Positions 34,767 through 44,525 are shown, numbered from the stretch's first letter. The stretch is 64,000 bases of DNA from Candidatus Saccharimonadota bacterium (GCA_027450165.1 DAIDKE010000002.1:94271-158270), one strand, 5' to 3'. The notes: generated by a model not told the origin, from the letters alone. Numbers and translations: made by a program.

Positions 34767-34791
34767 AGCCCCGCCGGGGGGGAGCGGGGCT
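34767..34791 (-). terminator. Terminator of the inserted coiled-coil gene
   Basis: Minus-strand AGCCCCGC (34791-34784) and GCGGGGCT (34774-34767) around a C-rich loop, followed by TTACTTTA. Confidence 0.75.
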
Positions 34792-34815
34792 CTACTCTCT
34801 GGCGGGGTGGTGGAC

Positions 34816-35619
34816 TTACTGGTCCTCGACGATGCTGTCAGGTTCTTCCTCGTCGATGTCGTCCTCGAACGTGTAGCCGAGTTCGACGTGAAGGTCGTAA
34901 ACGAGCTTGACGAGCTCCGAGTACAGCACCTCACCGACAGCCGCTCGCACGTCGACGCTGTCGTCGCACTGAGCCAGTACCAGCTTGGCCGTGCCCAGCT
35001 GCCGAACCTTGAGGGCTCTAGCTGCCAGCAAACGAATTTCTTCTGGCCTGCGCCGGTTGTCGGCCGGCGTTGCGATGCACTCCACGTCTGGCGACTCAAT
35101 GAATCGCGCCACCAGGTCATGCCAGTCGGGGGGGAAACCGTACTCGCGATCAAGAGCGCGCCGATAGTTACTACGACCGTATGGACGGGAGGACACCATG
35201 TCGAGCAGCCTGTCGAAGCTCCTCGCGTCACCCGTTCTTGCCGCTTCAAGTAGCGACTGGCCGAGGAACTCATACAGCTCACACATCCGCCGCCTGATCC
35301 ATTCGCGATCCTCCTCAGGCAAACGGTACTTATAGCGAGTGCGATTGATCGCCTCCAGCTGCGCAAACTCATCGCTGATATCTTTGATCACCTCCAGATC
35401 CTCTATAGCGAGTTGAGTCTCCTCAGCCTTCTGTTCGGCCTCCCTTACGCGCCTCTCCTCCTGCTTGGCGGATTCCTCCTGCGCGCGGCGCAACCGCGCT
35501 GCCCTGTTGCGCGCCTTGCGGCGACGCCTGCGAACCTCCAGGCACCACCATGCAACAAGTACTGCAACAATAAATCCTACGGGGATCCACATTGCAGTCA
35601 TCCAACCGTTCATTTCCAT
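34816..35619 (-). CDS. Membrane-anchored coiled-coil protein inserted between rplO and secY
   Basis: 267 aa from the ATG at 35619 (a second ATG at 35613 is also well placed for GAAAGGAAG). One membrane helix (about 8-26) is followed by a very basic stretch (RRRRRKARNRAARLRR), a Glu/Lys/Ala coiled coil (about 45-80), a helical domain (about 85-235) and an acidic tail (DDIDEEEPDS). No family recognised. GC-rich codon use contrasts sharply with rplO and secY. It has its own promoter and terminator. Confidence 0.7.
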   Translation of the reverse strand: MEMNGWMTAMWIPVGFIVAVLVAWWCLEVRRRRRKARNRAARLRRAQEESAKQEERRVREAEQKAEETQLAIEDLEVIKDISDEFAQLEAINRTRYKYRLPEEDREWIRRRMCELYEFLGQSLLEAARTGDARSFDRLLDMVSSRPYGRSNYRRALDREYGFPPDWHDLVARFIESPDVECIATPADNRRRPEEIRLLAARALKVRQLGTAKLVLAQCDDSVDVRAAVGEVLYSELVKLVYDLHVELGYTFEDDIDEEEPDSIVEDQ

Positions 35620-35652
35620 GCTTCCTTTCGTAGGCAACAACGGATTGCTTAT

Positions 35653-35681
35653 GTTATAACATATATCGTTGTAAAAATAAA
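35653..35681 (-). promoter_or_regulatory. Promoter of the inserted coiled-coil gene
   Basis: TTTATT (35681-35676), 17-nt spacer, TATAAC (35658-35653), about 27 nt of leader. The rplO terminator lies directly upstream. Confidence 0.5.
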
Positions 35682-35688
35682 GACGACA

Positions 35689-35720
35689 AAAATACTCCGC
35701 CAAGTGACGGAGTATTTTTT
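35689..35720 (-). terminator. Terminator of the spc operon after rplO
   Basis: AAAATACTCCG (35689-35699) and CGGAGTATTTT (35708-35718), a near-symmetrical hairpin with T-runs on both strands, 14 nt after the rplO stop. Transcription from the S10/spc operon should stop here, before secY. Confidence 0.88.
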
Positions 35721-35733
35721 AGTAGGTAATAAC

Positions 35734-36216
35734 CTATTTCTTGTCAGCAGCTTCAGCTTTTTTAGCCGACTCTGGGACAGGCACTGGGGTCTTCACGAAC
35801 GAGCCACCAGCTTTAACAATTGCTTCTACGGCGCTTTTGCTAGCACCGGCAACCTGCAAGATAACCGGAACGGTCAGTTCACCGCGTGTAATAACCTTGA
35901 CGGTGTGAAATGGTGTGGCAATAAAGCCAGCTTCATACAGCGCAAAGTTGTCGACAGTCTTGCCTTTGAAAGCAGCTAGTGTGTCTAGGTAAACAACCTG
36001 TGCAGGTGTGCGCAGGCTCTTGAAACCGCGAGCCTTAGGTACGGCACGGACTAGTGTACGCTGGCCACCCTGGAAGGTTGCGCCTAGCTTTTTACCAGTA
36101 CGAGCGCCCTGACCCTTAGTACCGCGACCGGCAGTCTTACCCTGACCGGCTGAGATACCACGACCAACACGTTTCTTGTCTTTCGAGGCACTAACTTGGA
36201 GTTCGTTGTATTTCAT
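35734..36216 (-). CDS. rplO: Ribosomal protein L15
   Basis: 160 aa. KKRVGRGISAGQGKTAGRGTKGQGAR is the Gly/Arg-rich N-terminal signature. C-terminal Ala/Lys tail. It directly follows rpsE with a one-base overlap; rpmD (L30), which normally lies between, is absent. Confidence 0.97.
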   Translation of the reverse strand: MKYNELQVSASKDKKRVGRGISAGQGKTAGRGTKGQGARTGKKLGATFQGGQRTLVRAVPKARGFKSLRTPAQVVYLDTLAAFKGKTVDNFALYEAGFIATPFHTVKVITRGELTVPVILQVAGASKSAVEAIVKAGGSFVKTPVPVPESAKKAEAADKK

Positions 36217-36761
36217 TACTTAGTCTCCTTCTTAGCTTTCTTGTCGGTGTTCAACCATTGGTCGCGCGGAACAAGTTGCTTCAAGGCTTCAACGGTAGCG
36301 TAGGCAATATTTACCTTGTTGGTCGAGTTCAAAGACTTCGATAGCAAGTTGGTAATGCCGGTTGTACCGATGATTGTTCGGACCACACCACCGGCAATAA
36401 TACCGGTACCAGGCGCAGCCGGCTTGAGCAGTACGCGCGCACCAGAGAACTTAACCTCGACATCGTGCGGAATTGTACCGTTTAGAACCGGGATGGTAAT
36501 CATGTTCTTTTTAGCAGTGTCGGTAGCTTTTTGAATAGCGGCCTGGACATCGGCGCCCTTAGCGACACCTACACCAACCTTATTCTTGCGGTCACCGACC
36601 ACTACCAACGCTTTAAAACGGAAGCGTCGGCCACCCTTAACAACACGGGCCACGCGGTCGATGTTGATAACGGCTTCTTCAAATTGCTTTGGCTCGGCCG
36701 CTTCGGCTTCACGACGATTTGGGCGCGAGTTTGGGCGAGTATTTCTAGTAGCTTCAACCAT
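36216..36761 (-). CDS. rpsE: Ribosomal protein S5
   Basis: 181 aa. VARVVKGGRRFRFKALVVVGDRKNKVGVGVAKG is the S5 core, followed by GTGIIAGGVVRTIIGTTGITNLLSKSLNSTN. Arg/Asn/Glu-rich N-terminal extension of about 30 aa. Confidence 0.97.
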   Translation of the reverse strand: MVEATRNTRPNSRPNRREAEAAEPKQFEEAVINIDRVARVVKGGRRFRFKALVVVGDRKNKVGVGVAKGADVQAAIQKATDTAKKNMITIPVLNGTIPHDVEVKFSGARVLLKPAAPGTGIIAGGVVRTIIGTTGITNLLSKSLNSTNKVNIAYATVEALKQLVPRDQWLNTDKKAKKETK

Positions 36762-36762
36762 A

Positions 36763-37116
36763 TTAAAACTCCAAACCTTCCTTGCGTGCAGCGTCGGCTA
36801 ATGATTGCAAACGCTTGGCATATTGACGACCGTTGCGGTCAAACACAACAGCGGTAATTTTAGCTTTCTTAGCTTTTTTAGCGATATCGGCACCGACAAA
36901 AGCGGCTTGCTCACTCAGTGAGCCTTCTTGCTTGGCTCCAACAGTAGTAGAGGCGACTAAAGTCTTGCCTTTGACGTCGTCGATAATCTGGGCACTAACG
37001 TGCTTGTTCGAGATCGTAACGGTCAGGCGTGGACGCTCGGTTGTGCCTTTGACTGTGGCACGAACACGGTTTTTGCGTAATGTCTGACGTAGGATTTTAG
37101 AAGTTAAGTTAGCCAT
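36763..37116 (-). CDS. rplR: Ribosomal protein L18
   Basis: 117 aa. RPRLTVTISNKHVSAQIIDDVKGKTLV and the C-terminal VVFDRNGRQYAKRLQSLADAARKEGLEF. Binds 5S rRNA. Confidence 0.96.
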   Translation of the reverse strand: MANLTSKILRQTLRKNRVRATVKGTTERPRLTVTISNKHVSAQIIDDVKGKTLVASTTVGAKQEGSLSEQAAFVGADIAKKAKKAKITAVVFDRNGRQYAKRLQSLADAARKEGLEF

Positions 37117-37117
37117 T

Positions 37118-37651
37118 TTACTTACCTGTCTTTCCAGCCTTGCGAAGTAGGACTTCGTCGGCGTATTTAATACCCTTACCCTTGTATGGTTCAGGCTTCT
37201 TTAGGGAACGGATTTCGGCAGCTGTTTGACCAACCAGTTGCTTATCGATACCGCTAACCGTAATATTCATCTTTTCAACCGTCAAATTAATGCCTTGTGG
37301 GGCTTGGTATTTGACTGGGTGTGAAAAGCCAAGGCTCATTTCAATGGCTTGGCCGCCACCGTTAACACGGAAACCGACACCGTTGACTTCTAGCTTCTTT
37401 TCGAAACCTTTAGTAACACCGGTCACGGCGTTGTTTAACAGGGCACGCTGTAGGCCGTGCTGCGCACGACTAACGTCTTCGTCATCCTTGCGGCTGACTT
37501 TGGCGGCGCCATCTTCGACAACAACAGTGGTATTTGATAGCTTTGGCACTTCGAGCTGGCCCTTAGGACCAACGACAGTAATAGTGTCATCGCCGACCGT
37601 GATTGTCACGCCTGATGGAACCTGAATTGGTAGTTTTCCGATTCGACTCAT
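37118..37651 (-). CDS. rplF: Ribosomal protein L6
   Basis: 177 aa. MSRIGKLPIQVPSGVTITV and the C-terminal KKPEPYKGKGIKYADE motif. Confidence 0.97.
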   Translation of the reverse strand: MSRIGKLPIQVPSGVTITVGDDTITVVGPKGQLEVPKLSNTTVVVEDGAAKVSRKDDEDVSRAQHGLQRALLNNAVTGVTKGFEKKLEVNGVGFRVNGGGQAIEMSLGFSHPVKYQAPQGINLTVEKMNITVSGIDKQLVGQTAAEIRSLKKPEPYKGKGIKYADEVLLRKAGKTGK

Positions 37652-37671
37652 ACTATTTCTCCTTAACTTTA

Positions 37672-38073
37672 CTAATAAACGCTCAGAAGCAGTTCACCGC
37701 CCAGGCGCTGTTTGACGGCGTCTTGACCAGTAACTACACCCTTGCTGGTGCTAACTAGGACTAAACCACGGCCACTTTTGACCTTTGGAATCTCGCTGGC
37801 ACCGACGTAAACGCGGCGGCCAGGCTTTGAAACTCGCTTGATCTCAGTGATGTTCGGGTTTTCGCCCGGTTTGTTGATCGTAATAACGATGATGTCGCGT
37901 GGCTTAGCGGCTTCAACCTTGACACTGTCGAGGTATTTGGCTTTAACCAATTCCTGAGCAATCGTCAGTTTAAGCTTGCTTGATGGTACACGGACTTCGT
38001 TTTTACCAACCATGACTGCATTGCGGATACGAGTCAGAAGGTCAGCGATTGGGTCAGTTGTTTGCATTGACAT
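37672..38073 (-). CDS. rpsH: Ribosomal protein S8
   Basis: 133 aa. TDPIADLLTRIRNAVMVGKNEV and the C-terminal GRGLVLVSTSKGVVTGQDA. Confidence 0.97.
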   Translation of the reverse strand: MSMQTTDPIADLLTRIRNAVMVGKNEVRVPSSKLKLTIAQELVKAKYLDSVKVEAAKPRDIIVITINKPGENPNITEIKRVSKPGRRVYVGASEIPKVKSGRGLVLVSTSKGVVTGQDAVKQRLGGELLLSVY

Positions 38074-38091
38074 AGCTTTTCTCCTTTCCTC

Positions 38092-38361
38092 TTACCAGCT
38101 ACTCTTAGTCACGCCAGGGATCTCACCCTTAGACGCTTTTTCACGGAAGTTAATACGGCTTAGGCCAAAACGGCGCATGTAGGCGTGTGGACGACCGTGT
38201 AACATGTCGCGGTTCTTCCAGCGTGTTGGTGAGCTGTTACGTGGCAATTTTGCCAAGCCCTCAGAATCACCAAGTTCCTTCAGTTCAGCGCGCTTTGCAG
38301 CGTACTTTTGAATCATTTGCTTGCGTTTTTCGTCGCGAACGACGGCAGATGTCTTAGCCAT
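38092..38361 (-). CDS. rpsN: Ribosomal protein S14, zinc-independent long form
   Basis: 89 aa. It lacks the CxxC pairs of the 61-aa zinc form and has the long-form core [33 protein letters not shown], ending [11 protein letters not shown]. Confidence 0.97.
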   Translation of the reverse strand: MAKTSAVVRDEKRKQMIQKYAAKRAELKELGDSEGLAKLPRNSSPTRWKNRDMLHGRPHAYMRRFGLSRINFREKASKGEIPGVTKSSW

Positions 38362-38942
38362 TAGCGTACGCCTCCTTCTTTTTCAAACGGAATACCGAAT
38401 TTTTCGAGCAAAGCGCGGCTATAAGCAGCGTCGCCGCCACTAATCACAAAAGTGACCTGCAGACCGTGCAGCAGCTGCGTTTCTTCGAAACTTAGCTCTG
38501 GAAAGATCGACTGTTCGCTAATACCAAGGTTGTAGTTACCGGCTTTATCAAAAGCCTTGACGCTAACACCGTGAAAGTCACGGATACGAGGCATAGCGAC
38601 GTTTACTAGACGGTCTAGGAATTCGTACATCCGAGCGCCACGTAGGGTCACCGACAAGCCAACCCGGTTCATACCGCGGCGAATCTTAAAGGTAGCAATT
38701 GACTTCTTAGCCATACGGTCGACTGGCACCTGGCCAGTGACCTTAGTGACAGTATTGCGAACGACTTCGTAGTGACGCTTGTCGTCTTTGTTTTTGCCAA
38801 TTCCTACGCTGACTACAATCTTTTCAAGCTTTGGCACTTGGTGAACATTTTCTAATTTCAGTTCGGCTTGTAGTTCCTTGACCAATTTGTCTCGGTACAA
38901 GGCTTTCATGCGGGGAGCGGCAATAGTTTGTTCTTTAACCAT
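38361..38942 (-). CDS. rplE: Ribosomal protein L5
   Basis: 193 aa. [23 protein letters not shown] and [26 protein letters not shown]. 5S rRNA and P-site tRNA contact protein. One-base overlaps on both sides. Confidence 0.97.
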   Translation of the reverse strand: MVKEQTIAAPRMKALYRDKLVKELQAELKLENVHQVPKLEKIVVSVGIGKNKDDKRHYEVVRNTVTKVTGQVPVDRMAKKSIATFKIRRGMNRVGLSVTLRGARMYEFLDRLVNVAMPRIRDFHGVSVKAFDKAGNYNLGISEQSIFPELSFEETQLLHGLQVTFVISGGDAAYSRALLEKFGIPFEKEGGVR

Positions 38943-39268
38943 TACTTGATCTCCTTATTGTTAGCTTGGCGGGCCACACGAGTGCGGGTACCGTCGGCTT
39001 TCTTTACAATCGCGACACGGCTGGTCTTGGCTGATTTTTCATCAATCACTAGAGCAACCTTGCTGATTGGCACTGGAACGTGAATATCCTTGCTGCCACC
39101 ACGTGGGTTAAGCTGGCTTGGCTTGACGTGACGGTGCATTTGACCAACACCTTCGATCAGAACGGTGCGGTCTTTGGTGTTAACGGCTACAACTTTACCA
39201 GTAGTACCTTTGTTGGCGCCACTGATCAGTTTAACTGTGTCACCTTTGACAATTTTCATAGTAGGCAT
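38942..39268 (-). CDS. rplX: Ribosomal protein L24
   Basis: 108 aa with the KOW motif KGDTVKLISGANKGTTGKVVAV. Confidence 0.96.
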   Translation of the reverse strand: MPTMKIVKGDTVKLISGANKGTTGKVVAVNTKDRTVLIEGVGQMHRHVKPSQLNPRGGSKDIHVPVPISKVALVIDEKSAKTSRVAIVKKADGTRTRVARQANNKEIK

Positions 39269-39269
39269 A

Positions 39270-39638
39270 CTAGAGTACCTCCGGCGCTAAGCTAATAATC
39301 TTAGCGTAGCCCATGTCGCGCAGTTCGCGTGGCACAGGGCCGAAGACACGAGTACCCTTAGGCGTCTTGTCGTCGTTGATAATAACAGCAGCATTGTCGT
39401 CAAAAGCGATTGTACTGCCGTCTTTGCGGTTAATACGGTTGCGGGTACGGACAATAACGGCCTTCACAACTGATTTACGCTTAACGGTGCCGGTTGGGTT
39501 GGCGTCTTTAACAGTGGCGACAATAACGTCACCAACGTGGGCGTAGCGACGGCCCGTACCACCGAGCACACGGATACAAAGGATTTCCTTTGCACCAGAG
39601 TTATCGGCAACTTTTACACGAGATTCTTGCTGGATCAT
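39270..39638 (-). CDS. rplN: Ribosomal protein L14
   Basis: 122 aa. [27 protein letters not shown] and [14 protein letters not shown]. Confidence 0.98.
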   Translation of the reverse strand: MIQQESRVKVADNSGAKEILCIRVLGGTGRRYAHVGDVIVATVKDANPTGTVKRKSVVKAVIVRTRNRINRKDGSTIAFDDNAAVIINDDKTPKGTRVFGPVPRELRDMGYAKIISLAPEVL

Positions 39639-39640
39639 AC

Positions 39641-39916
39641 CTAAGCTTCCTCTTCGTCTTTCAGTTCAATCGTACCGCGCGATTTTTCAACCACTTGGTC
39701 GAGCTTGAACGCTTTGCGCTTAGAAATCGGACGGGTCTCAACAATAACCACCTTGTCACCAACTTTCGCTTCATTCGTCTCGTCGTGGGCGGCGTACTTG
39801 CGTGTTACCGTGTACTGCTTGCCGTAGATAGGATGAGTTTCACGACTAGTAACAGAGACTGTTATGGTCTTGTCGGACTTGTCTGAAGTCACAATACCGG
39901 TCAATGTCTTGGCCAT
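39641..39916 (-). CDS. rpsQ: Ribosomal protein S17
   Basis: 91 aa. [32 protein letters not shown] and [18 protein letters not shown]. Confidence 0.97.
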   Translation of the reverse strand: MAKTLTGIVTSDKSDKTITVSVTSRETHPIYGKQYTVTRKYAAHDETNEAKVGDKVVIVETRPISKRKAFKLDQVVEKSRGTIELKDEEEA

Positions 39917-39917
39917 A

Positions 39918-40181
39918 TTACTTTTCTCCTCTTTCGCTGGCGTCGAGTGCCTTAACGGCAGTCAGGACACGAGCTAGTTGTTTACGTTTGACGGTCAAGA
40001 TGTGTGGGTTAACCAACTCACCTTGAGCCAGGCTACGCTTAGCCTCCAAGATATCGGTCCGAATTGTCTGAGCCATTTCCAGTAGTTCTGGCGATGTCTT
40101 AGGCAGTTCAACCTTCTTGGTTTGAGCGGCAGCTTTAGTTGTTGCTTTAGTCACTTTTGGAGCAGTCTTCTTGTCAGCCAT
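39918..40181 (-). CDS. rpmC: Ribosomal protein L29 with N-terminal extension
   Basis: 87 aa. A Lys/Ala/Thr-rich N-terminal extension of about 25 aa is followed by the two-helix L29 core, with the late signature LVNPHILTVKRKQLARVLT. Confidence 0.93.
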   Translation of the reverse strand: MADKKTAPKVTKATTKAAAQTKKVELPKTSPELLEMAQTIRTDILEAKRSLAQGELVNPHILTVKRKQLARVLTAVKALDASERGEK

Positions 40182-40594
40182 TACACTTGCTCCTTCATGA
40201 TGAACTTGGTCTTAATCGGCAACTTGTGACCAGCTAGGCGCATAGCCTCGCGAGCAGTAGCTTCGTCGATACCCTTCATTTCAAACAGAACGGTGCCGGC
40301 TTTAACCTTAGCCACAAAGAATTCAGGATTACCCTTACCACTACCCATTTTCACGTCAAGTGGCTTGCGTGTAACTGGGGTGTGCGGGAAGATACGGATC
40401 CAAATTTTACCACCACGCTTGATATAGCGGGTCATAGCTTGACGAGCGGCCTCGATTTGGCGGCTAGTAATGCGCTCGTTTTCTTGAGCTTGCAAACCAT
40501 AGTCACCAAATGCGATGTAGTTACCGCGGGTGGCGATACCTTCGTTGGTACCGATGCGAACTTTTCGAAACTTAGTCTTTTTAGGTAATAACAT
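40181..40594 (-). CDS. rplP: Ribosomal protein L16
   Basis: 137 aa. [43 protein letters not shown] and [26 protein letters not shown]. Confidence 0.98.
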   Translation of the reverse strand: MLLPKKTKFRKVRIGTNEGIATRGNYIAFGDYGLQAQENERITSRQIEAARQAMTRYIKRGGKIWIRIFPHTPVTRKPLDVKMGSGKGNPEFFVAKVKAGTVLFEMKGIDEATAREAMRLAGHKLPIKTKFIMKEQV

Positions 40595-40599
40595 TTCGA

Positions 40600-41229
40600 T
40601 TAGCTCCTTTCACCCTTGTAGATCCAAACCTTAACACCGATGATACCGGCTGGGGTTTGGGCTTTAGCTAGGTGGTAGTTGACGTCGGCGCGGAGAGTAT
40701 GTAGAGGCACTGAGCCTTCTGAGATCTTCTCGCGACGAGCCATTTCAGCATTGTTCAATCGTCCAGCCACCTGAATACGGACGCCTTTAGCGCCGGCATT
40801 CATCGTGTTTTGAGCAGCCATCTTGAGGGCGCGGCGGAAATTGGCGCGACGCTCCAACTGGTGAGCGATGTTCTCGGCTACCAATTTAGCACTCATGTCT
40901 GGACGTTTAACTTCTTCAATATTGATACGGACTGGCAGGCTGGTGATTTTTTCAATCAAGCCCTTCAGTTCAGTAACACCGGCACCACCACGACCAATGA
41001 CGACACCAGCTTTAGCGGTGTGAATCGTCACGGTAATCAGGTTGGCTGAACGCTCAATCTCAACCCGATCAATCGTTGGACGTGAGGCAAAGCGTTTTTC
41101 GATCAGGTCGCGAATTTGGATATCTTCGCGGAGCCACTTCGAAAAGTCACGCTTACCGGCAAACCAGCGTGAATCCCAGTTCTTGTGGACCTGGAGACGG
41201 AAACTGGTTGGGTTAACTTTCTGACCCAT
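40600..41229 (-). CDS. rpsC: Ribosomal protein S3
   Basis: 209 aa. [29 protein letters not shown], a KH domain with [10 protein letters not shown], and the C-terminal [24 protein letters not shown]. Confidence 0.98.
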   Translation of the reverse strand: MGQKVNPTSFRLQVHKNWDSRWFAGKRDFSKWLREDIQIRDLIEKRFASRPTIDRVEIERSANLITVTIHTAKAGVVIGRGGAGVTELKGLIEKITSLPVRINIEEVKRPDMSAKLVAENIAHQLERRANFRRALKMAAQNTMNAGAKGVRIQVAGRLNNAEMARREKISEGSVPLHTLRADVNYHLAKAQTPAGIIGVKVWIYKGERS

Positions 41230-41232
41230 AGT

Positions 41233-41628
41233 TTACTCCTTTACTTCCTTTTCAACTGGCTTCGTAGCCGGTTTCTTCTTAGGTTTTAATTCACCCGTCA
41301 CCTCGACCAAGATGTTCGATGACTTCTTCTCGAATGGCAAAGCACGACCGCGACTAGCTGGCTTAAAACGCTTAATGCGAGTACCAATCGTTACCGAAAT
41401 AGTACTAATAGTTAAGGTTTTACCATCGAAACCGTGGTTGTTGATAGCGTTGGCACGAGCGGCCTCAACTACCTTTGCAACGTCCCGAGCTGGGCGGCGT
41501 GGGGTGTGAGCTAGGATGACCAAAGCATCTTCGACACTGCGGCCACGAACCAAGCTAGCAACAATGCTAACCTTGCGTGGCGCTAGGGCGACGTCTTTGG
41601 CGTAGGCACGAACAGTATTCTCAGTCAT
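41233..41628 (-). CDS. rplV: Ribosomal protein L22 with basic tail
   Basis: 131 aa. AKDVALAPRKVSIVASLVRGRSVEDAL core; the exit-tunnel hairpin is RIKRFKPASRGRALPFEKKSSNI. Lys/Pro tail. Confidence 0.97.
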   Translation of the reverse strand: MTENTVRAYAKDVALAPRKVSIVASLVRGRSVEDALVILAHTPRRPARDVAKVVEAARANAINNHGFDGKTLTISTISVTIGTRIKRFKPASRGRALPFEKKSSNILVEVTGELKPKKKPATKPVEKEVKE

Positions 41629-41894
41629 TATGCTTTCGCCTTTCCGCCGTGCTTACGGAACTTACGAGTTGGGCTAAACTCACCGAGTTTATGACCAACC
41701 ATGTTTTCGGTAACTAGTACCGGCACATGAACCTTACCGTTGTGAACAGCAATTGTACGACCAACCATCTCTGGGCTAATTGTGCTTGCGCGCGCCCAAG
41801 TTTTGATGATTGTTCGGTCGTCCAGACTCAAACCTGCAATTTTCTTAGCGAGCTTGAAATCGACGTATGGACCTTTTTTAAGTGATCGACTCAT
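41628..41894 (-). CDS. rpsS: Ribosomal protein S19
   Basis: 88 aa. [19 protein letters not shown] and [25 protein letters not shown]. Confidence 0.98.
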   Translation of the reverse strand: MSRSLKKGPYVDFKLAKKIAGLSLDDRTIIKTWARASTISPEMVGRTIAVHNGKVHVPVLVTENMVGHKLGEFSPTRKFRKHGGKAKA

Positions 41895-41896
41895 AC

Positions 41897-42733
41897 TTAT
41901 TTCCTCTTCGCCGCGTGCCTTGAGCGGACAATCATATTATTAGTACTCTTACGTGTACGGGTTCGGTAACCAAGCGTCAATTGACCCCAAGGAGTACGAG
42001 GCGCTTTACCAGTACCGTGACGACCACCGTCACCACCACCGTGTGGGTGGTCGACCGCGTTCATAACCACACCACGCACGCCTGGGCGAATACCCTTGCG
42101 GCGATTGCGGCCAGCTGAACCAATCTTGATGTTCTGGTGGGCAACGTTACCAACCGTACCGATAGCAGCCGTAGCTTCCAAACGGAAGCGACGAACTTCA
42201 CCTGACGGCATACGAACCTGGGCGTATTCAGCTTCTTTAGCCATCAACTGAGCTTTGGTACCAGCCGAGCGAACGAATTGCGCGCCGTTGCCAGCATGTA
42301 GCTCAATGGCATAAATCTGTGAACCAACCGGAATCCGACTCAGTGGCATACGGTTTGAAGCTTCAATAGGAGCTTCTTCACCGCTGGCAATAACCTTGCC
42401 TTTAACCATTGAGGTATCAGCTAGGATGTAGTGGTACAGACCAAATTGGTCCTTAACACGAGCAATGCGAGCTGAACGGTTTGGATCGTATTCAATTTCT
42501 TCGACCGTCACAACTAGACCTGGTGCCAACTTGTGGTTAACCAAGCGGTAGTGACGCTTGACGCCGCCACCACGGTGGCGAACAGTAATGCGGCCACTGT
42601 TGTTGCGACCAGCATTTTGTTTTTTGCTCTTGACCAAGCTCTTTAGTGGCTTACGAGTTGTAATGTCACTCAAATCTTGGGTTGTCATACCGCGACGAGC
42701 TGGAGTAGTTGGGTTGTATGGCTTAATAGGCAT
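41897..42733 (-). CDS. rplB: Ribosomal protein L2
   Basis: 278 aa. [20 protein letters not shown], and the peptidyl-transferase-proximal loop [22 protein letters not shown]. Confidence 0.98.
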   Translation of the reverse strand: MPIKPYNPTTPARRGMTTQDLSDITTRKPLKSLVKSKKQNAGRNNSGRITVRHRGGGVKRHYRLVNHKLAPGLVVTVEEIEYDPNRSARIARVKDQFGLYHYILADTSMVKGKVIASGEEAPIEASNRMPLSRIPVGSQIYAIELHAGNGAQFVRSAGTKAQLMAKEAEYAQVRMPSGEVRRFRLEATAAIGTVGNVAHQNIKIGSAGRNRRKGIRPGVRGVVMNAVDHPHGGGDGGRHGTGKAPRTPWGQLTLGYRTRTRKSTNNMIVRSRHAAKRK

Positions 42734-43047
42734 TACTTCTTCTCCTCAGCTTCCGGTACATCAAATACCTTGATGCTGTTGCCAGCGGCTAGAGTAACGT
42801 ACGCTTTTTTGGTGTCCTGGCGGTGAGTTGTACCAGGGTAGCGGTTTTTGCCGCGTGAAAAACGAACGGCTTTGCCAGATTGAACAGTCGTAGCAACGTT
42901 AGTTACTTTGACGTCAAACTGCTTAGCAACAGCGTCGGCGATTTCTTTTTTATTAGCCGAAACAGGCACATCGAAGACGTAGACATTCTTCAGGCTTTGG
43001 CCATAGGCCTTTTCGGTTGTACGAGGGATTACGTTAAAAGTAGACAT
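42733..43047 (-). CDS. rplW: Ribosomal protein L23
   Basis: 104 aa. IPRTTEKAYGQSLKNVYVFDVPVSANKKEI; exit-site protein that docks SRP and trigger factor. Confidence 0.95.
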   Translation of the reverse strand: MSTFNVIPRTTEKAYGQSLKNVYVFDVPVSANKKEIADAVAKQFDVKVTNVATTVQSGKAVRFSRGKNRYPGTTHRQDTKKAYVTLAAGNSIKVFDVPEAEEKK

Positions 43048-43661
43048 TACGCTTCCTCCTTAGTCAACCAGGTCTCTAGTACCGGCAGGGTAGCTTTTGC
43101 AAGCACCACGTGGTCGGCATTCAAGAGGTGGTAAACACTTAAGTAGTTAGCGCGGATCAATAGGACGTTTTGCAAGTTGTTGGTCGCGCGGAGAATCTCC
43201 GGCGTCTTTTCAGATACAACCAGTAAAACTTTACCTTCTAGTTTGTTGTCGGCTAGGAATTTTACAATTTCAGCCGTCTTGCCGGTGGTTTTAACATCAG
43301 CCACCAAGATTTTCTTGTCGGTGTTAGCTAGGCTCAAGGCTTGCTTAATCGCAACGCGCTTGGCTGTTTTGCTAATTTTCTTGGTGTAGTTTTCGTTGCC
43401 TAGTGGCCCGAAAACGATACCACCACCACGCCAGATTGGGTTACGGCTTGAACCAAAACGAGCTCGGCCGGTACCTTTCTGCTTCCATGGTTTCTTACCA
43501 CCACCACGAACTTCACCGCGCGTCTTGGTAGTTGCGCTAGCTTGGCGGGCACTGGCGAGATATGAGTCATAAGCTAGCTTAAGCAGCTCATGGTTTGGCA
43601 CTTCAACACTAAAGATATCTTTAGGTAGTACCGTTGTTGTCGGTTTAGTAGCTTCAGCCAT
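43047..43661 (-). CDS. rplD: Ribosomal protein L4
   Basis: 204 aa. TRGEVRGGGKKPWKQKGTGRARFGSSRNPIWRGGG is the tunnel-loop signature. In many bacteria L4 represses its own S10 operon; whether that applies here is not known. Confidence 0.97.
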   Translation of the reverse strand: MAEATKPTTTVLPKDIFSVEVPNHELLKLAYDSYLASARQASATTKTRGEVRGGGKKPWKQKGTGRARFGSSRNPIWRGGGIVFGPLGNENYTKKISKTAKRVAIKQALSLANTDKKILVADVKTTGKTAEIVKFLADNKLEGKVLLVVSEKTPEILRATNNLQNVLLIRANYLSVYHLLNADHVVLAKATLPVLETWLTKEEA

Positions 43662-44275
43662 TATGCTTTGCCTCCGATAATGATCAGGCCTTTCTTCGGG
43701 CCAGGAACGGCACCTTTGAGGCCAATCAAGTTATTTTGGGCGTCAACGTAAGCGACAACTAGGTTTTTAACGGTGACACGGTCGTGACCCATGCGGCCAG
43801 CCATTGTTTTACCCTTGAAAACCTTTTGTGGATACATTGAACCGATTGAACCGACCTTACGAGTGTCACCCTTACCACCGTGCGTTTTGCGCTGACGGTT
43901 GTAGTTGTGACGCTTAATGGTGCCGGCGAAACCTTTACCCTTGCTGGTTCCGGTAGCGTCGACCACGTCACCTACAGCGAATGTATTAACGTCGATAGTA
44001 CTGCCGACCAATAGGTCTTCAGGTAGCTCATCGACACGGAATTCCCGAATATACTTCGGGGTTGCCCCGGACGTCTTTAGATGTCCGGTAACGGCCTTGC
44101 TCAGGTTCTTACCCGAATCAAAACCCACTTGAACTGCGTTGTAGCCGTCTTTTTCGACCGACTTCACCTGAGTCACAGTCACGGGGCCAGCTTGGATTAG
44201 CGTAACAGGAACTGCCTTGCCATCTTCGCTGATGATTTGGGTCATACCAATCTTGGTACCGAGAAGTGCTTTCAT
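43661..44275 (-). CDS. rplC: Ribosomal protein L3
   Basis: 204 aa. LLGTKIGMTQIISEDGKAVPVTLIQAGP and RHNYNRQRKTHGGKGDTRKVGSIGSMYPQKVFKGKTMAGRMGHD. First gene of the long operon because rpsJ has its own unit upstream. Confidence 0.98.
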   Translation of the reverse strand: MKALLGTKIGMTQIISEDGKAVPVTLIQAGPVTVTQVKSVEKDGYNAVQVGFDSGKNLSKAVTGHLKTSGATPKYIREFRVDELPEDLLVGSTIDVNTFAVGDVVDATGTSKGKGFAGTIKRHNYNRQRKTHGGKGDTRKVGSIGSMYPQKVFKGKTMAGRMGHDRVTVKNLVVAYVDAQNNLIGLKGAVPGPKKGLIIIGGKA

Positions 44276-44296
44276 GCCTTCTTACTCCCACTTAAA

Positions 44297-44350
44297 ATTC
44301 TTGGTGCCCGGCAGTATCTCTTGAAAGAGACTTACCAATTCACCAAGAAT
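44297..44350 (-). promoter_or_regulatory. Structured 5' leader of the rplC operon
   Basis: ATTCTTGGTG and CACCAAGAAT form a perfect 10-bp outer stem (44350-44341 with 44306-44297), enclosing an inner TCTCT-TTCA-AGAGA hairpin. It ends 21 nt before the rplC ATG. This is a candidate autoregulatory ribosomal-protein leader. Confidence 0.6.
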
Positions 44351-44389
44351 TGTCTACTATTTATACGTAATTTTATAAGTTACCGTCTG

Positions 44390-44418
44390 AGTGTACCAGA
44401 TTCACCCCTTAAAGTCAA
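44390..44418 (-). promoter_or_regulatory. Promoter of the rplC-rplO operon
   Basis: TTGACT (44418-44413), 17-nt spacer, TACACT (44395-44390), giving a leader of about 108 nt. Confidence 0.75.
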
Positions 44419-44525
44419 GACCCTCTACCCCGGTGTCGTAAATGCTCAATTAGGGGCGTCATCACGCTTGTGTTTTTCGCAATTTCCGTCATACTGTATG
44501 GCATATAGTAAGTCAAGGAGCACCT

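Noticed and set aside
34707..35372. 221-codon and 148-codon frames overlapping the coiled-coil cassette gene
   Set aside because: Out-of-frame shadows of 34816-35619; Ser/Arg/Thr-rich and running through the terminator.
35689..36216. Overlooked rpmD (L30) near rpsE/rplO
   Set aside because: rpsE and rplO share one base, so no space exists. Absence of L30 is a known CPR trait.
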